Shown piece after piece: positions 23,901 to 33,060 of a stretch of 64,000 nucleotides of DNA. Source of the DNA: Laguncularia racemosa (taxonomy: Eukaryota; Streptophyta; Magnoliopsida; Myrtales; Combretaceae); the NCBI GenBank assembly GCA_037954665.1, contig JBBMOL010000038.1, forward strand, positions 1,550,001 through 1,614,000, given 5' to 3'. Both the position numbers and the translations under genes were made by a program. The notes beneath the pieces were generated by a model that was not told where the DNA came from, made no database searches, and saw only the letters and a program-made list of their open reading frames with translations. Positions within the stretch are counted from its first letter, which is position 1; each line of letters opens with the position of its first letter.

Positions 23901-26900
23901 TATCTAGCCTCTCATGCAAGTGTGTAATTATCTGATATTTATTTTTTTTCCCACTAAAATAAATTTTTAAAAATCAATAATTTTATTGGTATTTATGCAA
24001 TGTCTTAATCACATCAAATATCTAGAAGTTGCTGTCAAAAGATATTGATGATGGCTACATGTGCATTATAACTCATTGAATTAATGAGAATTAGCTAATG
24101 TAAAAGAGGATAATTTCTTTTATACTGTTTTCAAAAGTGTACATAGGTCCTACAATAGCCTCAAGCATCATAGATGCTCTAAGAACCTATAAAATTCAAA
24201 GGCTCTTCACCATAAGCTTCAATAATACTTCCAATAACATTGCTGCAACAAGACTATTGAAGCTACAATTGGCTCCTAGCAATGACAGGAAATTATTTCA
24301 TATTTGATTTATTTACCGTAAATTTAGATTAGTAGTGCAGTCTAGGATGGCAAGTTATAGTTTAACTTATTACCTTCCTAAGATCTAATTTATAATTCAA
24401 GTTAATCACCATTCCAAGCGTAAACGTGATGAATATACATAGTATTGCCAACACCTGTAATATGACCTAAATATACCTTGTCATGATTACTCAATAAGAT
24501 GGAACTCAATATTTAAAATACTTGAGATGGCCTTAAGAGTTAGAAGGGCTTTAGTTCATTTTACAACTTCTACATTCATAATTCCCACTTTGGTGAGCTT
24601 GACCTTAGGCTGATAAATTTTAAGAATTGGAGAGCATGTAAGAGTATAGGTAAGATACCAAATGCCTTTGTAAGATCGGCAAATGCTTTATTTGGCTCAT
24701 GTTATGCAACAAGCAATACTATATGTCCCAACCTTATTGAGGTAATAGAAACTTTGGTAAATTTTTCTATAGATTAGATGCTTGGCACTAATGGTGGCAA
24801 CGATGATGGCAAAACTCAAGTTCTACTTCTAACCTTTTCCTTACCTCTTTTATATTGTAGTAATATTCTTGATTCATGCTTCAATTTCTAGGGTGATCTC
24901 AATCTCCTTGAGGAATTATATAAGAACTTTGGCATAGATGGTGCTAAGGGTGATGCTATTGTGTTTGATGCTAAGGTGTAAGAAATGGTGAGGACCTTGT
25001 TCACGTTTCACAAGCTTAACTATAGTCACCACATTCCACTAGTTTGCATGTTTCGTCTTCTAAAAGGAGTAGACAAATCGCTTAAAAAAGTTGAGGTAAG
25101 AGGGTGCAGCAATAATGCTAGCCTTGAAACCTATAGTGAATTGTTGGTCTAGTAGCTGCAGCATTTAAATGAGGATGATGAGCAAGAGGAAAATCAAAAT
25201 GTTCTCAAACGATGATAAGGTAAATCCAAAATGATGCCGATATTACCTCTCATAGTACGAGATGTTATGGCTGCACTTGCTTCAATAGTCTCTTTTAAGT
25301 TAGCTTTTAGCTTAAGCAGGCGAGTTCTCAACTCTCACCACCTTTAGCTAAAATCCAAAACTATTAAAGCTTGTATTTGCTTCAAAGATTAGAGGGACGT
25401 TAAGGTAAGGATACATGGAGGCCCACATATTTGGTTTCTTCAAGACATTGACATGGGAACATCCAAGACCTTGGAGTCATTACCAAATATACAAACAATG
25501 GATGAGAATGGAGGTTATTAATTTGTTGGGTGTTTTGAAGGACTTCTAATTTCGCAAAATTTTTATGTAAACTATAAAATTATTTGAATTTGAGACCTTT
25601 TGTTACTTCACTTTAATTTATGTAAATATATTTATTTAGTTATGTCAAATTACTTAATCAATTTCTCTTCCATTATTTATTCACTTATCCTAATTAAAAT
25701 AATTGTATTAATTAAATAATATTAATTTTATTAATTAAAAAATCCCATAAAAATAAAACTAATTAAATAATAATTTATTTAAATAATAATAATTTATTCA
25801 TTTAAATAATTAATATTCATTTTTTAATAATAATAATTTATTTAGATAATAATAAAAATTTATCTATTCATTTAAATATTTAATATGTTGTTGTTTAGCT
25901 AAATTTTTAATTTGATATTCAATTTAGGGTACTTTTAAATAAATAAAATTAATTAATTTTAATTAAAAGATTATTTATCCAAATAATACAAACTAATTAA
26001 AATACATTTTTAATTCTTATTTCAAATAATAAAAGACCCATGTACTTTCAGACTCGTGCTTTGACAACCCACTTAACTAATCGTGCCTGACGTCCCGTGC
26101 TTGTGTGCTTGAGCTCAGATCCATTTCTACTCGAGCCTTCTATTTTATTTTCGTATTCATGCCTAAACAGTCTACCAAACAGGCCCACTCATGCTCGTGC
26201 CTGCTTTTTTCGCTCGGCCAACTTACTATGCCTAGAGTGAAGTGTGACTGGTGACTAAAAAGTTTATAGATGGATATGAGTTTCGGAGTAAACGAATGGT
26301 GTCATTTGGTTATAATATAATGGGATAGTGGGATAGTGCAGTGTACTAGATAGTCAAAGGTAGGCATTTGACAAAACTGCGCTTAACGTAGAGTGGAGAT
26401 TGTTAGAGTATGCCTAAAATTTTCTTGTGACTCAAGGAAGTGTAAACATGGAAACAGAAGCGGGGTTTGATTCGAGCAAAAATTTTACCAGGATAGGTCA
26501 GACAAAGGGTACTTCAATCAACCAACATGGGTCATGAAGCAGTTGAAGTAGGTTGTGATGCAACCAAAGTGGCTGGCCATTTGGTTGAACCTGGCATAGC
26601 TAATATATCTTTCTTTCCCTTTATATTATTACTTGCTGTCTAACTTATTTCATATTTAAGAAGTCATTTAACTTTATAATTCTATGAATATGTTCTTTTA
26701 ATGTATTGGTGAGTATAACACTATAAGAGAGATAAAAAATCCTAAATGACTTTGTTGTGAAAAAGTCACTCTCCGTAATTGTAGAAGCCCTATATTCATG
26801 TTGTTACACTAACAGTTTTATTTTCTCATAATTTTTTGCTTTAAGTTCGCGTCTTCTGTGTTAAAAATTTGCATGTCAAAATCTCTCTTCTTTTTATTTG

Positions 26901-29900
26901 TCATTTTCTTGTTTTGTAAAACATAAACCCAGAATCAGACAAAATCGAAATTTTAATGTAAAGAGCAGCCTCATACGAAAGAACAGTTGAGCCCAGTACC
27001 TGACAGAATTGGCTGAACACTGTTGAGGATTATCGTGACGCCTAAGAGGAAAGAGAGCTGGTCAACTTCTTCTAGAACGTCTTCACTCGACGTAAATATA
27101 TAGGCAAACTTGTTATGAAGTACCATGATGAGTGCACAGAAGAAGACACCAATTATGGTAGACTGCACCACTGAAACCTTTGTGGCAAATTTAGCGGCTT
27201 TGCCATTTCCTGCTCCTAATTCATTTGAAACTCGGACCCTGTGATGTATATCATAGTAAAATTAAGAGAAATTCCAGCTCCTGAGTAAAAATCGAGCCAA
27301 TAGATTTATTCCATTTACACTTTAATTATAGGCATTTAGACACCGTCAATTGCCTTTGCATTGCCATGCAAGATATCATAACAAAATTACTTATGTTTCA
27401 ATGTCTATATATTGGAAGGATTCACAAAGGAATCTATGGGACTAACAAAACATTTTTTTTTTGTTTTTTCCAAACTTTGTTTACCTGTTTCAAAATTTTC
27501 CAAAAGCAGAAAGAGGGGGGAACCCTTGAACTTGCATTTCTCTATATGTGCCAACTTCCAACCAAATACCAACCTCTTGCGCATTCACTTTTGTACCTTT
27601 AGGTAAAATATTTTAGAAGATTTATGTGACTTTGTGATCTTTTCTTTGTATACGGTTTACTAAACAAAAGTTATAATCATATAACCTCAAAAAAATTCCT
27701 TATTAAGGGAGATTTAACACTAGTAATTTTTGATAATATATGATAACGTGAATATAATTAGGAATACAATTACAAAAATAAGATAAAAAACCCCATAAGA
27801 TATATGATATGAAAACATAATTACTATATAAAGAAAAACAATTATAACGGAAACTAATTATTTATATTTTCAACCTTTTTTCTTTATTAAGCACAACACG
27901 AATTTCAAATACAAAATAAAATGTATGTCCAACCCACTAATACAAATTGCAATCACTAATTTTTTTTCTCGCGGACAGTACAATAATTTTACATATTTCA
28001 ACATTTTTTTTCTTTTTAATGATCAACTTCCTTTCCGTCTTGTCGTCATCTATCTCCCATACCTAATGTAATAAACTTTCACAATCTCTATTTTCATTTT
28101 CCCCACCTCATTCCTTTAGTTAGTTTTAGAGACAGAAGACCTTGTTCTCCATCCAACGGAGGATAATAACTTGGTCATCTGCATCTGAAGGATGGGTGAA
28201 ACTAAACAAACAGTGAATCGTAGTGATTCATTCAATTTCAGTCCGATAAGCCACCATTGAAAGAGTGATTCGTGATGAAAGAGGGGTAGCTACAAATAGT
28301 TATAATAATAGCCGCATTTGAATTATAATTTTTAATATGCAAAACCGTTAATCTAATTATAATTTAGTATAGTCAAAAAGTAAAGATAGGGGAGGTTGGT
28401 CCATTACCGACATTGTGCCTCGTTCATTGATTTAATTCCGTTGGGACCAAACCTTTGCTTTTGTAGGTCCTAGCTTCATTGCATATAAAGGGGTGGGAAA
28501 GACATTTATGAGCCGTATCACTATGGCTGAGAAGGTCTACACTGTAACACTATCTTCCCAAAATTTGCCAAATAATGGTCCCTTGCCTTTGCCACTAGCC
28601 ATAACGTGCTAACTATTCTGGATGTTACTGTGTAAGCTCTATGTGAAATTGACTGCCCTTGTGTTCTTATGATCATGTTTTTCCCATCGACTTCGAGGTT
28701 TTTGCTAAAAACACATGTCGGCCTCCGACCTAACAGTCAGAAGGAATCGGCACGTCATACAAGAACGTTGATCGTTGGCTCTGGGCCGGTCATGGTCAAC
28801 AGAACTGAAACCTCAGCACCCAAAGCGAAAACCAACAAAATAGGCTAATAACTACCAAACAGTAAAAAGACAGAGAAAGAGGGATGGATAGAGAGGGAGA
28901 GAGAGCGCGATACCCGGTTGCAGCGAAGAACGCGAGAGGAATCATCATCTCCCATCCATTAATGCTCATACTGCATCGTCGAAAACAAAACATGCGTGAA
29001 GTTACTGCAGGCGACAACTGGCTTAATGACTCACGTCCTGTAACAATCGGTACATTTATGTTTCCAAATCACGGATTGAAAATAGCATCTAACTGTTTCA
29101 TCCCTTAAAAATAATAAAGAAAAAAATAAAATAATTATATTAAAAATATTTTTTATTATTTTTATTTACTTATGAATTGACTTGAAAACTTTTATTTTAA
29201 ACAACTGGTTTTTTTTTATTTCCTTTTTATAATGAGTAAAAAGTATATATTTTATTTTTTTTATAATGAATAAAAAGTTTAAATAATAATCTTAACAAAT
29301 AATTATTAATTCTATTTTATATTAACTAAATGAAAATATATTAATATTTTTAATTTAATATTTTAATTAAAAATAAATAAATATTAAAATAAATAATCTC
29401 TACAATAATAATAATTTATAAGAAGCATACACTTTTATTGTGGAAAGTAGATCGGCCAACAGTGTGCTTTAGTTTTACGGTAGACGATTTTTGAATTTTT
29501 TTTAAAAAAACCATTTCTCTATACAAATGACGTGTTCACATTTGATTTGATTGACCACCAAGCTTAAAATAGTTGTCTCTTCGGCTTATGATTCGGTAGA
29601 AATTACTTGGCACATTAATCATAACTCTTTCAGTTTCCACATTCTCATTATTTGTATAGTAATTAGTAATTGACTAATTTCAAGAGCTTATGCTCAATAG
29701 TAATTTTTATTGGATGAAAGATAGAGGTAGTAACCAAAATGCGATAATAATGGTTAATTATGTTCATGGTAGGATAAAGATAAAATGATCTTTATTTCAG
29801 AAAAAAAAGAAGGTCTTTTTCTTTTTTATTTTAGGGTCTTTATTTTGCATTGATATTAAGTATCTCTATTAGTGGTGAGGTACTGATAAATCTTTTATCA

Positions 29901-32795
29901 TCAGTTATCACTAAAAGCTATCAACATCCATAATCTTTTGAAATTTACACTTGAACATGATATACTACAATAAAATTGAGTAACCGAGATTATAGATTAG
30001 CAGCTGTTTATAAATTACAATTGCTGCAGTGATCAACATATAATAACAATTATATTATTATTAAGTACTTATTACAGCATTTTTTTTCCCTTATTGTAGC
30101 AATCATTTATATATTAGCAATACGTTTTAATTTTATTATATAAAAAATAGCCCAAAAATGCACTTTGTTACCAATTGAAACGTTAAAACGTTAATAATAA
30201 TACGTGAAGGCCCTATTTAGTAACATCATAACTAGACCTTCGTTTTAGGAAGAAAGCCATATGTCATTCCAGACTTCTACTCAATCGTCCACTCTATAAT
30301 AAGATCTGTATTAATTGTCTAGAATACGATTTTCTTTTTTTTTTTTTTTTTTTCCGGTAGTTTTCAGATCAAGTCGACCAACTATATTCAATGCGTTATT
30401 TATTTATTTATTTTTCCTTTGGAATTTTCAAAGAGGTCAGTGAGACAAGGCACGAGAGAGGGGTGAAATACATACCATATTGATAATGCATCCACAGCAA
30501 CCGTAGCATCTTGAAGATATCCGGTCATCAATATCAGTATTCTGTAGTACCAATTCTCCAAGCTGTTTCAAACAATATTCAAAATTCAAAGTTTTATCAG
30601 TTGACAGATATAACAAGAGGTTTAGTCAGCTTTTGCTACATGAATTAAGGAAGACCACATATTCAAGGTGAAAGTATGTCGTTATACATCATGAAGCAGG
30701 AGGTAGGCCTACCAAAATTTATTACATGCCTCATATTATGAGTTCATTTTGGCACTTAAATATGTTATTTTAATCTTGTATTTTGGTACACATCATATTG
30801 AATCTTCCGTTATTTTAATATGTTAAAATGCAATATTGTATTTTTTAAATTCAAGATGTTTTTATAATTTCAGTACTCCCTTGATTTAATCTGTATAATC
30901 GTAAAGCATTGAAGTAATGGATCTCGAAAATCCTCCAAAATTAAATCTCTAACCTTCTTCTTAACTAAAGGGAAAATATGGTGCCTTCAAGCACATGATA
31001 AGACATCAGACAAAAAAGATTCTCATCTTCTTCTTTTTTTTTTCCACTTATTTTTCCACGAATTATATAACCAAACATCAGGAACCATAATTTTTTTTTT
31101 TTTCTTTCGTATACCCTCACACTGTGTTTGACAAACTGTCACGTAAAATGAAAATGGAAAGAAATCAGTAAAAAATAAAAGAATTAAATGAAACAATAAA
31201 AATTAATTTTTATCTTTATTTAGATCTAAAAAATAAAAATACAAAAATGAATAGAAATGTTTCCTTTTTTTTCCATATTTAGTTAAAGTAAAACAAATGA
31301 AAAAAAAAAAGAGAAATCATGCCATGATCAGTCTATATTGTCTTTTAAAATATATTATCAGGTTTTATTTCTCTCTCTTTTTAAGGAATTTTTTATAATT
31401 TCCTAAATTTTCCATCTACTTCCTTTGAATCTTTGATTTCTCTCTAAAATATGAAAGCAATTCTGTTTAATTCCATCTCTTTCATCCCATTAACATTCCC
31501 CTTTGAAATGGTTACAGAATCATCAACTAAAGAAATATCTCAAAACAAGCGGCATGCATATGAATCACATGAGACATGACTTTTATGAAAGAAAATCCTT
31601 TATTTAGACGAAGAAGGACAAAGTGGGTAGAAGTAGCAATGTCTTACCAAAGCATCACACCGGAAGCAGCCGAGAGTTTGACGAACTCCCAGAGTCCAAA
31701 AAAGGCTTGCATAGAGAAGCCAGTCCAAGTAAGTGGACACGCACCGCATGCAGTGTAACCAAACAGTCCAAAAATCATAATCCACCACGAAATGTCTAGC
31801 ACAACTGACAGTCCCACGATGCCAAAGTCGAACACGTATACGACCAGCCAACTAAACACGACATTGAACACCAGAGCCGCCAGAGAAACCCATGCGATGA
31901 CAAAGTTCTTCAATTGGCATTGCAAGAACCTCTGGAGAGGGAATTGGAATGCAAAGCTGAAGTGGAGAGGGATCAGACAGCACGCCACCAGCCCCGTCAT
32001 CTCCGCCACGTCGTCCGGTTGTCCCAGAAGCTTCATGAGCGGCGTGGCGAATACGTACACAGGTAGTAGCAGAAAGCAGCATAGAAAGAGGACTATCCAT
32101 GATCTTTGCATGTATATGCCTAACATGTGGTATCTCTTGGCACCGAAAGCTTGTCCACATAATGTCTCTAGTGCACTTGCCATTCCTAACTGTTATATGT
32201 CCACACTCACATAACACAAAAAAACACAAAAACCTTGTGTCATGGCCGATCTAACATAAATTAATTGGACGCAATACATCATCATTTAAACGTTGATTAG
32301 TGTAATTACATGCGAATTACCCTAATCAGCAGACTACGAATGACTGATTAATTTTATCAGAAAAATAGAATAATACGTATGAATTACTGACTCTATCACA
32401 TCTGATGTTAAATCTGACGGGGTCTATTCGATATTAGTGTTGCCAGTCAAATATGGGCCAGATTTTTTAAAGAATTGTAGTAGTTGTAGGTTGATTACCA
32501 GAAGGCCGAAGTTGAATCCAACAATGACCGTATTGGCAATGGAGAGGGCCGCGAGCTCCACTTCGCCGAGGTGGCCGGCAAAAGCCTGCGTGATGATGTT
32601 CATGGTGTATGATGCAACACGACTGAATATAGCAGGACCGACGATGCTCCATAGCTTCTTTGTTTCGATCCAAAACCTCGTTGAGAGATCCTTTTTTTCT
32701 TCATCATCAGTTTCTTTGCGCTGATCACCATTAGGCGATGGTTCTGTCAATAAGGGCCTGTCCAATTCCTCGTCTCTTTGAATAGTACTACCCAT
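2858..32795 (-). CDS. MATE/DETOXIFICATION efflux transporter, DTX27-like, 8 exons (whole gene)
   Basis: Joined exons in minus-strand order: 32795-32499, 32189-31648, 30562-30476, 28970-28914, 27238-27000, 3633-3515, 3132-3043, 2944-2858. They encode 505 residues, a normal length for a plant MATE protein. The first 45 or so residues are acidic and polar and probably cytosolic. About 12 hydrophobic segments follow, starting near residue 46. Family signatures visible include FAGHLGEVELAA (73-84), ALETLCGQAFGA (105-116), a Q-rich loop after residue 180, SNELGAGNG (332-340), SGVAVGSGWQ (407-416) and GIWGGM (448-453), then the WEKEAE tail. MATE proteins exchange small organic solutes for H+ or Na+ across the plasma membrane or tonoplast. 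The DTX27 assignment rests on my memory of the family, and the substrate is unknown. The ATG at 32795 gives the family-typical MGS-type start. All splice sites are GT-AG. No internal stop or frameshift was seen, so the gene looks functional despite its 23.4-kb fifth intron. Confidence 0.93.
3043..3132 (-). CDS. MATE gene exon 7 (residues 448-477)
   Basis: Acceptor aatccag|GGCATA, donor AAGGAG|gtaaac, 90 bases, phase 0 at both ends. It encodes GIWGGMIFGGTAIQTV, the last membrane segment, and the RCDWEKE motif at the cytosolic edge. Intron 6 is 382 bases. Confidence 0.92.
3515..3633 (-). CDS. MATE gene exon 6 (residues 409-447)
   Basis: Acceptor ttattgcag|GAGTTG, donor GTCATG|gtaagt, 119 bases. 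It encodes the highly conserved stretch from VAVGSGWQ through INLGCYYVIGLPLGFLMGW to KLGVM. The split Gly codon is completed by exon 5, 23 kb away, and the phases agree exactly. This is the strongest evidence that the two gene halves belong together. Confidence 0.93.
3850..4053 (+). repeat. 5' LTR of the decayed copia element
   Basis: A roughly 204-base LTR. It contains a perfect 20-base palindrome with a TATA core at 3965-3984, conserved in the 3' LTR at 7601-7620. It is followed directly by the initiator tRNA-Met type primer-binding site. Confidence 0.8.
4132..7330 (+). pseudogene. copia gag-pol remnant
   Basis: Pieces in order: gag (about 4215-4700) with the UBN2-type stretch MKVGETVNEYFARTLTIAN; a CCHC zinc knuckle CYNCHKLGHFQWEC (about 4837-4878); then a jump directly into integrase (ITFINDFNRK near 5025, and HIDRSGEF near 5155). 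Reverse transcriptase fragments follow (RYKVSLVAKGYAQQ near 6110; DLGKMRYFLSSEVLQ near 6563). The RNase H region (VAKRVLRYLKGTTKFG near 6884) extends to about 7330. Stops and frameshifts occur throughout. The protease and pre-integrase domains appear deleted near 4985-5010, where MWFLN runs into integrase. It cannot make a functional polyprotein. Confidence 0.85.
7476..7688 (+). repeat. 3' LTR of the decayed copia element
   Basis: A roughly 213-base LTR preceded by a G-rich polypurine tract. It keeps the canonical ...aaca end that the 5' copy has lost. Confidence 0.8.
7689..8999. other. Intron 5 filler between two retrotransposons
   Basis: AT-rich sequence with no coding signal. It includes an alternating AT tract near 8080-8105 and an A-rich tract near 8515-8550. 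No element recognised. Confidence 0.5.
9005..10011 (+). repeat. 5' LTR of the gag-protease element
   Basis: A TATA-like gtataaatac lies near 9409. A hairpin at 9046-9067 has 9-base arms (gattt ggat / atccaaatc) and loop gatg. The end is ggcatatca, and the primer-binding site follows after six bases. Confidence 0.9.
11271..13010 (+). pseudogene. gag-protease remnant of the Ty3-type element
   Basis: The first ATG of the gag frame is at 11271 (MSNESVNGG), and the first stop is at 11472. The gag core follows (YVKLQMPSYDGKGLADDYLDWE near 11632-11700, then a stop at 11721). A CCHC knuckle KCFKCMGFRHMVAQC lies near 12370-12415. The retropepsin-like domain runs from about 12655: LIINSDSCTNV stands where plant gypsy proteases usually have an I-D-S-G-S-C-T-N type motif, so the catalytic Asp-Ser-Gly is lost. 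LLLGRPG near 12904 is the flap-end motif. Many in-frame stops break it. The coding trace ends before any polymerase domain. Confidence 0.82.
13162..14167 (+). repeat. 3' LTR of the gag-protease element
   Basis: It starts TGATGGG and ends cacatca. The matching hairpin at 13203-13224 has identical arms but the loop reads catc, the reverse complement of the 5' loop. Confidence 0.9.
14173..14880. other. Intron 5 filler after the gag-protease element
   Basis: No coding region or repeat boundary recognised. The sequence continues naturally from that before the insertion (gactaac ... ctaactatt). Confidence 0.45.
14880..17100 (-). pseudogene. Left arm of an inverted relic: unidentified gene copy
   Basis: About 14900-16440 is the reverse complement of about 24020-25590 over its whole length, at perhaps 75-80% identity. 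Shared text includes rc of aatattggtatcattttcaattta (15249) against the right arm near 25215. On the minus strand a fragment at 15441-15704 encodes a stretch with NLFEELYKTF and KGDAVAFDVEVQEMLRTLF, mirrored in the right arm by NLLEELYKNF and KGDAIVFDAKV. Upstream on the minus strand, at about 17038-17048, lies a good TATA box (tctataaatag) followed by a pyrimidine-rich leader. I do not recognise the protein family. Stops are frequent. Confidence 0.55.
17101..17514. other. Spacer between divergent relic promoters
   Basis: It contains repeated words such as aacatgggcac, gcaacatgcccatgtt and attggcacatt in both orientations, resembling subterminal repeats of DNA transposons. No ORF. Confidence 0.35.
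17515..17656 (+). promoter_or_regulatory. Relic promoter and 5' leader split from its gene by the copia element
   Basis: cctataaattc near 17519-17529 looks like a TATA box. It is followed by a pyrimidine- and CA-rich leader typical of plant 5' UTRs. If the copia element and one duplication copy are removed, this leader runs straight into an ATG at 23019 (acaATGGAAGACC). This is inference from sequence character only. Confidence 0.4.
17657..17913 (-). repeat. 3' LTR of the young copia element
   Basis: 257 bases. It contains the inverted repeat atatggct/agccatat (17836-17843 and 17851-17858) and, on the minus strand, A-rich AATAAA-like runs near its end that could act as poly(A) signals. Confidence 0.93.
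17921..22412 (-). pseudogene. copia gag-pol polyprotein with two stops and one frameshift
   Basis: The open frame starts at 22412 and runs 877 codons to a TAA at 19779. It continues in the same frame past a TAG at 19494-19496 to about 18900. There a one-base gain (or two-base loss) shifts it into the frame holding YVDD, which runs to 17921. Domains by residue: UBN2-type gag (about 33-220); CCHC knuckle CDHCRKPGHLRETC (265-278); protease WIVDFGAS (373-380), where copia enzymes normally have DSGA; HHCC-type pre-integrase (HYRLGHP about 521, CEIC about 550); and integrase D580, D643, E679. After the stops come reverse transcriptase (KWIFTAKHQADG, YVDD) and RNase H (LDADWAGD near 18385, CDNQ near 18155). 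It is recently dead or barely so. Confidence 0.9.
22500..22743 (-). repeat. Imperfect repeat in the copia leader
   Basis: Two related blocks about 91 bases apart: tccgacagaattacgccag (from about 22580) and tctgacagaagcacgtcag (from about 22671), each followed by gaagaga...ggctcatggcaga or ggttcacggcaga. They lie between the primer-binding site and gag. Repeated leaders are common in LTR elements. No function is implied. Confidence 0.55.
22756..23012 (-). repeat. 5' LTR of the young copia element
   Basis: 257 bases, six differences from the other LTR. On the minus strand agtatatatgtac provides a plausible TATA region. Confidence 0.93.
23013..25600 (+). pseudogene. Right arm of the inverted relic: BED-finger-like gene remnant
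   Basis: From the ATG at 23019 a frame begins MEDRENPN and decays after 24 codons. A possible intron ends with an acceptor near 23392. The next piece has a pattern like a BED zinc finger (CLTC...KVLFGKTKSRTRDL...RHFAVHW, about 23537-23615), typical of hAT-type transposases. From about 24020 it mirrors the left arm, including NLLEELYKNFGIDGAKGDAIVFDAKV near 24907-24980. Numerous stops break it. The link to hAT rests on the one finger-like motif and is weak. I do not recognise the remaining protein. Confidence 0.45.
25620..26040. other. AT-rich low-complexity tract
   Basis: Almost entirely A and T with repeats of aataataattta and attaatt. It lies in intron 5 and has no coding signal. Confidence 0.7.
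26041..26999. other. 3' part of intron 5 next to exon 5
   Basis: No gene seen. Around 26060-26210 there are repeated tcgtgc/gctcgtgcctg words like those near the ends of some plant hAT elements, but no paired end was found. Confidence 0.35.
27000..27238 (-). CDS. MATE gene exon 5 (residues 329-407)
   Basis: Acceptor atcacag|GGTCCG, donor GTCAG|gtactg, 239 bases. It begins with the VRVSNELGAGNG signature and ends in NSVQPILS just before a split Gly codon. Its donor opens the 23.4-kb intron 5; the partner acceptor is at 3634. Intron 4 is 1,675 bases. Confidence 0.93.
27239..28913 (-). other. MATE intron 4
   Basis: 1,675 bases between exons 4 and 5. AT-rich, with no transposon recognised. Short ORFs on the plus strand here (for example near 27366-27606) lack family features. 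Confidence 0.7.
28914..28970 (-). CDS. MATE gene exon 4 (residues 310-327)
   Basis: A 57-base exon with acceptor gatgcag|TATGAG and donor CCGG|gtatcg. It encodes MSINGWEMMIPLAFFAAT, a strongly conserved MATE membrane segment, with a shared Cys at its start and a shared Gly at its end. An alternative donor one base upstream would break the frame into exon 5. Intron 3 is 1,505 bases. Confidence 0.92.
28971..30475 (-). other. MATE intron 3
   Basis: 1,505 bases. Very AT-rich from about 29105 to 29420. No coding signal or identified element. Confidence 0.7.
30476..30562 (-). CDS. MATE gene exon 3 (residues 281-308)
   Basis: Too short for an ORF scan; found by following the family. Acceptor gaaacag|CTTGGA, donor ATATG|gtatgt, 87 bases. 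It encodes the segment beginning LENWYYRILI and ending VAVDALSI, a conserved MATE stretch. Both edges split Cys codons, and the phases match the neighbouring exons. Intron 2 is 1,085 bases. Confidence 0.92.
30563..31647 (-). other. MATE intron 2
   Basis: 1,085 bases with poly-A/T tracts near 31036-31100 and 31290-31310. Nothing else recognised. Confidence 0.7.
31648..32189 (-). CDS. MATE gene exon 2 (residues 100-279)
   Basis: Acceptor is ataacag|TTAGGA and donor is TTTG|gtaaga. The first in-frame ATG lies two codons inside the exon, so a plain ORF scan misses the LG before it. The exon carries the ALETLCGQAFGA signature and membrane segments 3 to about 6, and ends inside a Cys codon (TG|C) completed by exon 3. 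Intron 1 is 309 bases. Confidence 0.93.
32499..32795 (-). CDS. MATE gene exon 1 (residues 1-99)
   Basis: Starts at the ATG at 32795. The reading frame extends three codons upstream only to a TTG, so the ATG is the better start. It encodes the acidic N-terminal tail and the first two membrane segments, ending in GFNFGLL at a phase-0 donor (CTG|gtaatc). Its 297 bases make exactly 99 codons. Confidence 0.92.
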
Positions 32796-33060
32796 CAGAG
32801 CCAAGTGAAATAACAGAGACGATTTTTCTTTTGATTGGTCAGTGAATATGGAAATAGAAATCTGCGTGTGTGTGGAGAGGGAGGGAAATAGGAGATGATC
32901 ACGTAAGGAAATTAAACCCGTAGGTGCCAGAGTAAAAGGGAAGAGAGGAGGCGCGTATCAAAGAGGAATTGCTTTACTACCATCTAAAAGGCCACGAGAA
33001 CACATCAGTGTTCACGTCACATGTCCCATGTACAGATAAGGAGCAATTAATATATGCTAA
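32796..33060 (-). promoter_or_regulatory. Putative 5' leader and promoter of the MATE gene
   Basis: The minus-strand sequence before the start codon is pyrimidine-rich, as plant 5' leaders often are, and I see no clear TATA box in the first 200 bases. Two ACGT-core sites are present: gatcacgtaag near 32897-32907 and ttcacgtcac near 33011-33020. Such cores are known binding sites for bZIP factors. A role here is inference. Confidence 0.35.

Larger units (their letters stand above)
3634..26999 (-). other. Giant intron 5 of the MATE gene (23,366 bases)
   Basis: It is bounded by the donor at 26999 (CAG|gtactg) and the acceptor at 3634 (ttgcag|G), which join exons 5 and 6 in phase. Its contents, in plus order, are copia relic 3850-7688, gag-protease element 9005-14167, inverted relic arms near 14880-17100 and 23013-25600, young copia 17657-23012, and AT-rich filler at 25620-26040. 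Roughly two thirds is identifiable transposon. The stretches 7689-8999, 14173-14880 and 26041-26999 hold nothing I recognise. Confidence 0.85.

Noticed and set aside
31792..32214. 140-codon plus-strand ORF
   Set aside because: It is the antisense shadow of MATE exon 2.
32796..32804. Start of the MATE protein three codons upstream
   Set aside because: The upstream codon is TTG, not ATG. The ATG at 32795 fits plant start use and the family's usual N terminus.
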